Below the pieces are notes generated by a model. The model searched no databases and was not told the origin of the DNA. It worked only from the letters and a program-made list of their open reading frames with translations. 64,000 bases of DNA from PLA3 sp964592235 (GTDB lineage Bacteria; Planctomycetota; Phycisphaerae; UBA1845; UTPLA1), in the NCBI GenBank assembly GCA_964592235.1, contig CAZQCF010000008.1:1-64000 (forward strand), read 5' to 3'. This document shows positions 1 through 8,693 of this stretch, one piece after another (position 1 is the stretch's first letter; each line of letters begins with the position of its first letter). The position numbers and the translations under genes were made by a program.

Positions 1-2
1 GC

Positions 3-2015
3 TTCAACGTCAACGTGACGGCCAACGCAACGGTGGACTGCTCCCCGCCGGTGATATCGAATGTGCAGGTGATCAACATCGGTGCACGGACCGCAACAGT
101 TACGTTCACGACCGATGAAGCGGCTGTCGGCACGGTTCGATGGGGGACGAGTTGCGGCGCGCTGTCGAATACCGTTCCCGGCGCGGGCACACCGACCTCG
201 CACAGCATCAATCTGACGATGTTGAATCCCAGCAGTACCTACTACTTCGCGGTCGATGCGAGCGACGTGGCGGGGAACGCCGCCAGCGATGACAACGGCG
301 GTGTATGCTACACATTTGACACTCCGCAGATACCGAATCTCTTCACGGAGATCTTCGAGTCGGGCGATAATGATCTGGATAATCGAACAATCCTGTTTGT
401 GCCAAACGGCTCGATTGACTCTTATTCGGCGTGTTCATTCCCCAATACAAGTTTCCCGACGGATCCGGCCGGTGGGACGCCCGTTACGCTGACGGATGAC
501 GGGAACATCCAGGTCACGCTGACCGGTGGGGCGACGGTGAAGCTGTACGGCGCCTCCTACGGGTCGTACTACCTGAACTCCAACGGCAACCTGACGTTCA
601 CGGCTTCGGACGGTACCTATACCGAGAGTCTGACCGCGCACTTCAATCGGCCGCGTATCTCGGCGTTGTTTGACGACTTGAATCCGTCACAAGGCGGCAC
701 GATCAGTCACAAGCAGCTTTCCGACCGGGCCGTCGTGACGTATCAGAATGTCCCCGAGCACAACGCCGGCGGTGCGAATTCGTTCCAGATCGAAATGTAC
801 TTCGACGGCCGAATTCAAATCACGTGGCTGGCGATCAACGCGACCGACGGCCTTGCCGGGCTCTCGGGCAGCACGAGTCTGTCGCCCGACTTCTTCGAGG
901 ACGATTTATCGGCTCACGGGTCTTGCGGTCCGCGTCCGCCGACGGCCGCGAATGGCGCTGCTACGACCGCGATGAACACACCAGTGCCGATCACACTGCT
1001 GGCTTCGGATGACGGGTTGCCGGATCCGCCGGCTGCCCTGGACTACATCATCACGTCGCTCCCGACGAACGGATCGCTCTCGGATCCCAACGCCGGAGCG
1101 ATCGGATCGGTGCCGTACACGCTCGCCGCGGGCGGCAACGTCGTGAACTATCAGCCGATTGGATGGTTTAACGGGCTTGATAGCTTCCAGTTCCATGTTG
1201 ATGACGGTGGTGTGGCACCGGATGGCGGCGCGTCGAATACCGCCACCGTGACAATTACGGTTGGCGGGCCGCAGCCTGTCTATGTTTACAATCTTGACAC
1301 GAATCCCGGCTGGGTCGGCGATGCCGGTCCGGGCGGAAGCGGCCCGAACGGCAACGGCTGGGCCTGGGGCGTTCCGAACAACAGCGGCGGAAGCTGCGGT
1401 GCCGGTCGCGCGAATCCGACCAGCGGGTTCACGGGATCGAACGTGTACGGCTACAACCTCATCGGCTGCTACACGAACAGCCTTAGCCCGACCCGGTGGC
1501 TGACGACTACCGCGATTGACTGCTCCAACCTTACACAAGTGGAACTGCGGTTCAAGCGGTGGCTCGGCATCGAGTCCTCGACGTACGACAGGGCTTACAT
1601 CGAGGTTTCGACAAATGGCACTACTTGGACGCCCGTCTGGTCGCATTCCGGCACGTCATTCAGCGAACAGGCATGGACGTCGCAGAGCTACATTCTGCCG
1701 ACGGCCGACAATCAGGCGACCGTGTATATCCGCTGGGGCATGGGAACGACGGACAGTTCCGTGACCTACCAGGGTTGGAGCATCGACGACATCGAGGTGT
1801 GGGGAATCGTCCCCACGCCATGCCTGGGAATCACGCCCGGCGATGTCAACAACGATACTCTGGTCGATGGCAGCGATATCGACGATTTCGTCCGCGTGAT
1901 GCTGAATCCGGGCGGCGCGACTCAACCGGAGCGGTGCGCTTCGGATATCACGACCAACGGGTTCGTCGAGATGGATGACGTTGATCCGTTCGTGCAACTG
2001 CTCGTCGGTCCATAG
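3..2015 (+). CDS. Secreted multidomain protein with C-terminal dockerin-like EF-hand module (5' partial)
   Basis: The reading frame is open from the left edge, so the N-terminus lies outside the window. About 670 residues are visible. In order they show a fibronectin type III-like domain (first ~100 residues), a beta-sandwich segment of unknown family (~105-300), a cadherin/Ig-like tandem domain of the type that ends in 'FHVDDGG..ATVTITV' (~310-415), a jelly-roll-like segment rich in Gly, Asn and Trp, and a C-terminal pair of EF-hand-like loops ('DVNNDTLVDGSDID' and a weaker second copy). The last part matches the dockerin-like tail common in planctomycete extracellular proteins. It is presumably secreted, but the signal peptide is not visible. 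The substrate or ligand cannot be named. A strong terminator follows. Confidence 0.5.
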   Translation, partial: FNVNVTANATVDCSPPVISNVQVINIGARTATVTFTTDEAAVGTVRWGTSCGALSNTVPGAGTPTSHSINLTMLNPSSTYYFAVDASDVAGNAASDDNGGVCYTFDTPQIPNLFTEIFESGDNDLDNRTILFVPNGSIDSYSACSFPNTSFPTDPAGGTPVTLTDDGNIQVTLTGGATVKLYGASYGSYYLNSNGNLTFTASDGTYTESLTAHFNRPRISALFDDLNPSQGGTISHKQLSDRAVVTYQNVPEHNAGGANSFQIEMYFDGRIQITWLAINATDGLAGLSGSTSLSPDFFEDDLSAHGSCGPRPPTAANGAATTAMNTPVPITLLASDDGLPDPPAALDYIITSLPTNGSLSDPNAGAIGSVPYTLAAGGNVVNYQPIGWFNGLDSFQFHVDDGGVAPDGGASNTATVTITVGGPQPVYVYNLDTNPGWVGDAGPGGSGPNGNGWAWGVPNNSGGSCGAGRANPTSGFTGSNVYGYNLIGCYTNSLSPTRWLTTTAIDCSNLTQVELRFKRWLGIESSTYDRAYIEVSTNGTTWTPVWSHSGTSFSEQAWTSQSYILPTADNQATVYIRWGMGTTDSSVTYQGWSIDDIEVWGIVPTPCLGITPGDVNNDTLVDGSDIDDFVRVMLNPGGATQPERCASDITTNGFVEMDDVDPFVQLLVGP

Positions 2016-2048
2016 ACCCATCAGCTACGGAATGGAGAGCAACCGAAT

Positions 2049-2099
2049 CCCCTCCGGCCGGGCGCCACGAACGCGGCGTTCGGCGGAGGGGTTTCTTTT
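2049..2099 (+). terminator. Intrinsic terminator of the dockerin-like protein gene
   Basis: An 8-bp GC-rich stem (CCCCTCCG at 2049-2056 with CGGAGGGG at 2084-2091) encloses a loop that can fold further, and is followed by TTTCTTTT. It lies 34 bases after the stop codon on the plus strand. The reverse strand has no U-run after the stem, so it serves the left gene only. Confidence 0.5.
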
Positions 2100-2105
2100 C
2101 AAAGT

Positions 2106-3185
2106 TCATTCGCCTGTCCAGCGGACCGCCTCGTCGATGACATCAACCATCGGCGGACCTTTCTGCCTGGCCTTGGAGTCGCCGAGGCTGTGGTCGCGGC
2201 CGGGGTAGCGGCGCGCGGTGACGTCCTTTCGGCTTCTGCGAATGAGGTCGCTGACGATAAAGTCAAAAGACTCGATGGGAACAGAAACGTCTTCGGTCCC
2301 GTGTGCGAGAAACAGCTTCGCGCGGGTCCGGGCGAGACTCTCGACGGGCGGGTGGGCGCAGAACGTTGCCCAGCGTTTGTAGGCGTGCCCGGCGAAGAAT
2401 TTATCAATTGCGTCAGGGTGGGCCATGATATCGCGGTATTCCTCTTCCAATTCGCGCACGGCCGAATCGATGTCCTCGGCGGAAGCGCCTTCCTTTGCCA
2501 TGGCTTTGCGGCGCAGCGTGACGAGATCGAAGAACTGCGTCGGTCCACCGCCGGACAAGAAGATGACGTGCGTAACGCGTGGCTCGCGCGCCGCGGCGTG
2601 GGCGGCCACGTCGGCCCCCTCGGACATTCCCATCAGCACGACGCGGCTGGTGTCGACGTTCGGTTGCTTCAAGAGAGTGTCAAGTAGCAGGCATACATCG
2701 CCGGTGCGTCCCTCGTATGTCGCGTTTTGCTGATATTCCTCCGGCGCGCCCTCGGCGGAGCCGATGTGTTCCTTGGGGAAGTAGCCAAACTCGATGCCGC
2801 GCTTTTCGGCCGTGGCGACGTGGAATTCCTTCTTGAAACGGTCGGCGATGAAGCCGAAGAGGCCGTAGCCGACCTTTCCGTCGCGGACCATGAATTGCGA
2901 GTGCGATCCGGAGCCATCGACGAATACGAGAAGGGGTTTCTTGCTCGCTAGGCCGTCATCGAAATCGCCCAAGTAAATTGACAGATTGCTACCGTCGGCG
3001 CGGCGCGCGTCCACCTGCCGGAACATGGGAGGCAGCTTGGGATTGTGGGCAAACGCGACGTTCCAGCCCTTCGGCGCGGGGCGTGGAGCGGCAGGCATCT
3101 TCTCATCCGCGACGGCAAGAAGTGCCCATAAAACGCTTAATGTTGCAATGGCAAACGGAGAACACGGAACCGATCGGCGCGCCAT
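2106..3185 (-). CDS. Secreted alpha/beta-hydrolase
   Basis: A 359-residue protein. The start at 3185 is chosen because GGAGGAG lies six bases upstream and because it begins a clean signal peptide (MARRS, hydrophobic core, LLAVA/DEK cleavage region). A longer reading frame exists upstream but has no ribosome site. An alpha/beta-hydrolase fold is indicated by a GMSEG nucleophile elbow (GxSxG, Ser at about residue 187), a likely acid in 'HGTED' and a catalytic His in 'GRDHS' near the C-terminus. This is the full Ser-Asp-His set expected of a dienelactone hydrolase or prolyl-oligopeptidase-like enzyme. The substrate is unknown. It would act outside the cytoplasmic membrane. Confidence 0.5.
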   Translation of the reverse strand: MARRSVPCSPFAIATLSVLWALLAVADEKMPAAPRPAPKGWNVAFAHNPKLPPMFRQVDARRADGSNLSIYLGDFDDGLASKKPLLVFVDGSGSHSQFMVRDGKVGYGLFGFIADRFKKEFHVATAEKRGIEFGYFPKEHIGSAEGAPEEYQQNATYEGRTGDVCLLLDTLLKQPNVDTSRVVLMGMSEGADVAAHAAAREPRVTHVIFLSGGGPTQFFDLVTLRRKAMAKEGASAEDIDSAVRELEEEYRDIMAHPDAIDKFFAGHAYKRWATFCAHPPVESLARTRAKLFLAHGTEDVSVPIESFDFIVSDLIRRSRKDVTARRYPGRDHSLGDSKARQKGPPMVDVIDEAVRWTGE

Positions 3186-3218
3186 AGCTCCTCCAACTTG
3201 GGATTTCTCTTGACTTGG

Positions 3219-3235
3219 GCGGCGAGGCTCGCCGC
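3219..3235. repeat. Short perfect GC-rich hairpin
   Basis: GCGGCGA and TCGCCGC form a perfect 7-bp stem with a 3-base loop, just upstream of the hydrolase gene. It resembles the other small intergenic palindromes in this window (58154-58173, 60203-61000). No U-run follows, so it is not an obvious terminator. Confidence 0.5.
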
Positions 3236-3337
3236 TACGTGGTACATTCAAGACGGTCGATCGCGTCAGTTCCTGTCAGATCCACGGAGATATATCAAAC
3301 CTGTCGGCATGGGTGAGGATGGATGGCCACACAGGAA

Positions 3338-4639
3338 TTATCGCGTGGGCCGCGGAATAGCCCGCATAACCCGTGTCACGAAGTCTTCGAGTGAGCCAAT
3401 CGTGGACCTCTCCAATTCCGCCTGTAGAAACTCGGTTCGCAGGCGAATGAACCGCTCCTGGCGGAGCGTGTCCACGATTTTTGGCTGGGCTTGTTGGAAT
3501 GTCATCTCATCGGCCGCCTCGATCTGTCCGACGCGGACAATGAAGAAACTGTTTGCTGCGTGAAGGATCTCGCTCGTTTCGCCGGCCTGCAATTCAAATA
3601 GCCGTCGCGACGGGGCCTCCCAATGCCCCTGTAATGCGGAGTCCGATCCCATCGGCTTGGTGATCATGCCCCAGTTGCCGCCGGCTTCCGTGTGCAAGCC
3701 GCGCGAGTGCTTCCGCGCGACGTCTTCAAACGGTTCGCCGCGCTGCAATGCCGCCTGGGCGGCTTCAATTTCGGCCCGGGCCTTGGCTTCCGCCTCCTGT
3801 TGTTCCTGACTCGTGGGCCAGCGGCGCGTGTCGAGAAAGGCGTTCACCGGCACGTCGATGAGCAGCATTTCACGCCGCTCGGGGCGGGAGAACTCGGCCC
3901 GATGCTGATTGTAGTACGCCATGAGTTCCTGCTTGCGCGGCGAATTGATCTGCGGGAGCAGCCGATCGCGCAGGTAGCTGTCAATCAGAACAACTTTGCG
4001 CAGACGCTTCTTGACGTCGTCGCGCGACTTGCCGTGCTGGGCGAGGTATTTTTCATACAGCGTTTCGCGGCCGCCAAACTCACGATTGATGCGGTCTTTT
4101 TCCATTTTCCCAATCGCCTTCTCGACCTGTGGCTCCATCTCTTCCGTGAGGTGGGTGCTGGCTCGCCGCCAGATGAGATGTTGCGCGACGTTCTCGACGA
4201 TCTGCGATCGAACCAGCTTGGCGGCTTCATCGAAGTATGCGGCAGCCGGGAGCGACCGCGCCAGTTCTTCCAGACGATTCGTGACCGGTTCGAGAATGTC
4301 CGAGACCGTGATACGCTCGTCGTCGACGACGAGCACATCCGGAAGCACGGCCCCAGGCGGCGGCGCCGGGGCGGCCTGGGCGAACTCGGCCGCCAGCGCG
4401 CGGTCGGCCTTTCTCTGCTGGGCGGGTGTGGCATCCGTGGGAAGGCCGTGAAGCGATGAATGTTGGGCGGGCGGTTCGCGCAAAAGCGCTTTCTCTGTGG
4501 GGCTTGAATTCGATTGGGGGGCTTCGGCCGTGCGGCCGTGGAACCAGTCATTCATGGAGACGCGGTTTCCGTTTCGGTCGGAGCAGCCTGCCGCGGCAAC
4601 GACGAGCAGGATCGCCGATAGAAAGTAGGACCGGTCCAT
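3338..4639 (-). CDS. Parvulin-type peptidyl-prolyl isomerase lipoprotein (SurA/PrsA-like)
   Basis: A 433-residue lipoprotein: the signal peptide ends in the lipobox VAAAGC, with the lipidated Cys at residue 19. The middle (~95-235) looks like a SurA/PrsA N-terminal chaperone helix bundle with charged helices. Residues ~240-390 look like a parvulin (rotamase) domain: a repeated 'A..AALQRGEPFEDVARKHS' helix, 'GGNWGMI', and a closing 'ILHAANSFFIVRV' strand. The expected role is folding of secreted or outer-membrane proteins. No ribosome site is seen; a good promoter places the transcript start almost on the ATG (see 4648-4676), so the mRNA is probably leaderless. The family assignment is firm, the exact role inferred. 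Confidence 0.5.
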   Translation of the reverse strand: MDRSYFLSAILLVVAAAGCSDRNGNRVSMNDWFHGRTAEAPQSNSSPTEKALLREPPAQHSSLHGLPTDATPAQQRKADRALAAEFAQAAPAPPPGAVLPDVLVVDDERITVSDILEPVTNRLEELARSLPAAAYFDEAAKLVRSQIVENVAQHLIWRRASTHLTEEMEPQVEKAIGKMEKDRINREFGGRETLYEKYLAQHGKSRDDVKKRLRKVVLIDSYLRDRLLPQINSPRKQELMAYYNQHRAEFSRPERREMLLIDVPVNAFLDTRRWPTSQEQQEAEAKARAEIEAAQAALQRGEPFEDVARKHSRGLHTEAGGNWGMITKPMGSDSALQGHWEAPSRRLFELQAGETSEILHAANSFFIVRVGQIEAADEMTFQQAQPKIVDTLRQERFIRLRTEFLQAELERSTIGSLEDFVTRVMRAIPRPTR

Positions 4640-4647
4640 GGCACAGG

Positions 4648-4676
4648 ATTGTACCAGTTGATACGGTGTGGCGCAA
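4648..4676 (-). promoter_or_regulatory. Sigma70-type promoter giving a leaderless start for the foldase gene
   Basis: On the minus strand TTGCGC (4671-4676) and TACAAT (4648-4653) are separated by exactly 17 bases. The -10 box ends eight bases before the ATG at 4639, so transcription should begin at or within one or two bases of the start codon. No Shine-Dalgarno sequence fits in that space. Confidence 0.5.
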
Positions 4677-4769
4677 AGGGCGAGAGCGATTACACTTGCG
4701 GGTCGCTGCGTTGCGATCCGCTTCGCTTGTCGGACTTCGTGCGCAAGTAGCCCCCGGGAGTGGTCCTCG

Positions 4770-5720
4770 ATGGAATCCAGGCAATCGACGCCTTCCAGCG
4801 CCGCGGCAAGAATCGCCGTTCTCGTGCCTTGTTATAACGAATCCGCGACGATCTCCAAGGTTGTTGCGGATTTTCGTCGTGAGCTGCCGGAGGCGACGGT
4901 TTACGTGTTTGATAACAACAGCACTGATGGGACGGGCGACTTGGCACAGGCCGCGGGAGCGGTGGTCGTGAAAGAGAAGCGCCAAGGAAAGGGGTTTGTC
5001 GTCGCGGCGATGCTGGAGAAGGTCGACGCGGACTATTACGTCATGGTCGATGGTGACGACACATATCCTGCGGAACGGGTGCGCGATGTTCTCTCGCCCG
5101 TGTTGACCGGCAAGGCGGACATGGTGGTCGGCCGGCGCAAGGCGGAGAACGAAGCTGCGGCCTACCGTCGGTTTCACGTTTTTGGCAACTGGCTCGTCAG
5201 AACGATGATAAATCTGATTTTCCGCGCGAAGCTGACGGACATTATGAGCGGGTATCGCGCGTTCACGCGTGAGGTAGCACGAAGCCTGCCGATCATGGCA
5301 TATGGCTTCGACATCGAGACGGAAATGACGGTGCAGTGTCTGTATCGAAAGTGGGTGCTGCACGAAGTGCCGATTGCCTACCGCGAGCGGCCGGAGGGAA
5401 GCGTATCCAAACTAAGCACGTTCCGTGACGGATTTCGCGTGATCTTCCGTATCTTGAGTTTGTTTCGATCTTATAAGCCGCTGACGTTTTTCGGCGGCAT
5501 GGGAATCGCGTTCATGGCGTTGAGCCTGGGGAGTGGTGCGTGGGTGTTATTCGGGGAGGCTGGCGCCGATTCGACGCGGCGCACGCTCTTCATCGTAGCG
5601 ACGTTTACGCTGCTGGCCATGAGCCTGATCGCCGCGAGCATCGGGGTGATCGTGCAATTGATCAACTTCCGATTTCTGGAGCTGGACTCGGTCCTGCGAA
5701 GGAGTCGCGGCGCGCGTTAA
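4770..5720 (+). CDS. Family 2 glycosyltransferase, polyprenol-phosphate type, membrane anchored
   Basis: A 316-residue protein. The ATG at 4770 is chosen because it precedes the conserved GT2 start 'AVLVPCYNESATI', with GGGAG about ten bases upstream. The GT-A catalytic domain (residues ~10-225) has the nucleotide-binding 'DNNSTDGT' and the metal-binding 'VDGDDTYP' (DxD-type). Two transmembrane helices follow (~240-265 and ~280-305). This is the layout of dolichol-/undecaprenyl-phosphate sugar transferases that load a sugar onto a lipid carrier at the cytoplasmic membrane. The sugar is unknown. It is convergent with pit, with only nine bases between the stops. Confidence 0.5.
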   Translation: MESRQSTPSSAAARIAVLVPCYNESATISKVVADFRRELPEATVYVFDNNSTDGTGDLAQAAGAVVVKEKRQGKGFVVAAMLEKVDADYYVMVDGDDTYPAERVRDVLSPVLTGKADMVVGRRKAENEAAAYRRFHVFGNWLVRTMINLIFRAKLTDIMSGYRAFTREVARSLPIMAYGFDIETEMTVQCLYRKWVLHEVPIAYRERPEGSVSKLSTFRDGFRVIFRILSLFRSYKPLTFFGGMGIAFMALSLGSGAWVLFGEAGADSTRRTLFIVATFTLLAMSLIAASIGVIVQLINFRFLELDSVLRRSRGAR

Positions 5721-5729
5721 ATCGCGCCC

Positions 5730-6758
<1,029 letters not shown>

Positions 6759-6771
6759 GCCGCGGGGGGTC

Positions 6772-7395
6772 TCACGTGTTCTTTAGTACAATGGCTTCGA
6801 TGATGTCCGCGGTGTCTTCGCAACTGTCGATCGCCCGCTCGGTAAAATCGTAAATCTCTTTCATCTTAATGACGCGGAGCGGATCGCTGGCATTCTCAAA
6901 CAACTCCGCCACGGCAGCGTGATTGTTTTCATCCCCCTCGTTCTCGATCAGGTGAATCTCTACCAGCTTCTGCTGCAGGCCGTTGGGCCGTTTCAGGTCG
7001 CGCAAGCGATTGACGGCCTCGCGCAACAGGGCCGTCGATTTGACCAGCAACTGCGACTGCTTGGTCAGCCATTTGTCCGGTGAATCGATCTTGTAAATCG
7101 CCAGGCGCTTGGCTGCTGCGTCGATCTCGTCAATCACATCGTCCATGTTCTTCAGCAGCATGTGGATGTCTTCGCGATCGAACGGCGTGATGAAAACCGT
7201 GTCCATCCGTGCCAGGGCCTGGTGGACGACTTCGTCGTTGTCATGCTCGGCTTGGCGAATCCGCTTGATGTGATCGTCCCGGCGGGGAAAATCAGCCATC
7301 AGCTCCCCATAGATGAAAGCAGCCCGGGCAACCAGATCGGCCGACTGCTCAAACAGGTCGAAGAAAACCGTATCGCGAGGGATAATCGAGAACAC
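6772..7395 (-). CDS. DUF47 / PhoU-related Pit accessory protein
   Basis: A 207-residue all-helical cytoplasmic protein. It has the acidic helices typical of the DUF47 (YkaA/PhoU-like) family, for example 'NMDDVIDEIDAAAKRL' and 'IYDFTERAIDSCEDTADIIE'. Such proteins are encoded next to Pit transporters and are thought to modulate them. The start is GTG at 7395 with AGGAG about ten bases upstream. It is first in a two-gene operon with pit. Length and motif order are normal for the family. Confidence 0.5.
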   Translation of the reverse strand: MFSIIPRDTVFFDLFEQSADLVARAAFIYGELMADFPRRDDHIKRIRQAEHDNDEVVHQALARMDTVFITPFDREDIHMLLKNMDDVIDEIDAAAKRLAIYKIDSPDKWLTKQSQLLVKSTALLREAVNRLRDLKRPNGLQQKLVEIHLIENEGDENNHAAVAELFENASDPLRVIKMKEIYDFTERAIDSCEDTADIIEAIVLKNT

Positions 7396-7618
7396 GGGGA
7401 ATCTGCTCCTGATCCGCGTCTGCCGCGTATCGTTCCGGCGCTATCTGGGACTGGGCCTCTTTGACCTGCTGGTGGTTGCATCATACCTGGCGCGTCCGGT
7501 GTCGCAAGCGAGTCGCCTGTTAAGGTATTGTGAGCGTGAACTCGGATCAGATCAGCGCAGCGAGTAACGAATGGGTGCAACGGAAGTTGCGCGCGAGCAC
7601 ACACGTTTTCCACTGATT

Positions 7619-7636
7619 GTTAAGGTTCAATTAACG
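7619..7636. promoter_or_regulatory. Candidate Pho-box-like direct repeat
   Basis: GTTAAGGTTCAATTAACG contains two TTAA cores exactly 11 bases apart, the spacing of the half-sites bound by PhoB/PhoP-type regulators. It lies in the 470-base divergent spacer between the pit operon and the response regulator. A second copy of the half-site TGTTAAGGT occurs at 7518-7526, exactly 100 bases from the copy at 7618-7626. The function is inferred from context and spacing; the match to the Escherichia coli Pho box itself is poor. Confidence 0.5.
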
Positions 7637-7741
7637 GAAGTCCGCAAAAAAGCCGCTGTGCGATGTCGTCGTACAAATTTGCTGCTGGTTGTGGCACAGT
7701 TGCAAGTCGTGAATTAACAAACCTTTCACAGGCACCGCCGA

Positions 7742-7770
7742 TGCGGAGTTGGACCGGGCCGGTTTATAAT
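7742..7770 (+). promoter_or_regulatory. Candidate promoter of the two-component operon
   Basis: A perfect TATAAT lies at 7765-7770, with only a poor -35 (TGCGGA at 7742-7747, 17-base spacer). A strong -10 without a good -35 is what an activator-dependent promoter looks like. The start site would be near 7777, leaving an ~90-base leader before the regulator. Apart from this and the Pho-like site, I see nothing gene-like in 7396-7865. Confidence 0.5.
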
Positions 7771-7865
7771 GGCGGCCTAAACGGCGCCTCGGCCACGGTT
7801 TTGAACCGGCACCGAATCGCCATCCGGGATTGCATGGAGGCTTGGGGGAACATCGGAGCGACCGC

Positions 7866-8576
7866 ATGGGACAGCCACAGGTTCTAGTCGTTGATGATGA
7901 GCGCGATCTGGTCGAGTTGATTTGCTTCAATCTAAAACGCAACCAATTGGCACCTTTGAGTTGCCACGATGGCAACACGGCGCTCGGATTGGCCCGCCGC
8001 GAGAAGCCCGATCTCATCATCCTGGACCTGATGCTGCCGCAACGCAATGGGCGCGAAGTGGCGTCTCTGTTGCGCGCGGACGCCGCGACTCGGCACATTC
8101 CCATCATCATGCTCACCGCGCTGACTGCAGAACATGACATCGTAACCGGACTTCAACTCGGGGCCGACGATTACGTCACCAAGCCATTCAGCATGGAAGT
8201 CCTGATGGCGCGCGTGGCCGCAGTCTTGCGACGTCGAACCTCCGACACGGGCGACGAAGCCGTGCTTCGGGCCGGTGCGGTGACGCTCGATCGGGCGCGT
8301 CATGTCGTGGAAGTGGACGGCCAGCCGGTGTCGGTGACGCTGACCGAGTTCCGATTGCTGGAGGCGTTGATCGCGGCCCGAGCCAGGGTCCTGTCGCGCG
8401 ATCAATTAATGGCCAAAGTCATGGGTCCTGACATCGCGGTCACCGATCGCACGATTGACGTTCATATAACGTCGCTGCGTCGAAAGCTCGGATCGTGTCG
8501 GGACCTCGTCGAAACCGTTCGCGGCGTCGGATATCGCTTTGCCGATGTCTGGCAGGGCGAACCGGTCACGTGTTAG
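7866..8576 (+). CDS. OmpR/PhoB-family response regulator
   Basis: A 236-residue DNA-binding regulator. The receiver domain (~5-118) has the acidic pocket 'DDE', the phospho-acceptor Asp in 'IILDLMLP', Thr in 'MLTALT' and Lys in 'YVTKPF'. The C-terminal winged helix (~135-230) ends in 'RTIDVHITSLRRKL....VRGVGYRF', diagnostic of the OmpR/PhoB class. The ATG at 7866 has GGAG seven bases upstream; an earlier in-frame ATG lacks this. The histidine kinase follows after ~120 bases, and the phosphate transporter operon diverges upstream, so a phosphate-starvation role (PhoB) is the best guess but is not shown by the sequence alone. Confidence 0.5.
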   Translation: MGQPQVLVVDDERDLVELICFNLKRNQLAPLSCHDGNTALGLARREKPDLIILDLMLPQRNGREVASLLRADAATRHIPIIMLTALTAEHDIVTGLQLGADDYVTKPFSMEVLMARVAAVLRRRTSDTGDEAVLRAGAVTLDRARHVVEVDGQPVSVTLTEFRLLEALIAARARVLSRDQLMAKVMGPDIAVTDRTIDVHITSLRRKLGSCRDLVETVRGVGYRFADVWQGEPVTC

Positions 8577-8693
8577 CCGCAGTCGGCCAGCCATCTGGAC
8601 TGCGCCGGGCGCATTCCCTTCGGCGTCGCGCCGGTTTGGGTGAATGGCTCGGCCAGTTCGCGTAGAATTCGAACTGTGCCGCGTAACTCCGAA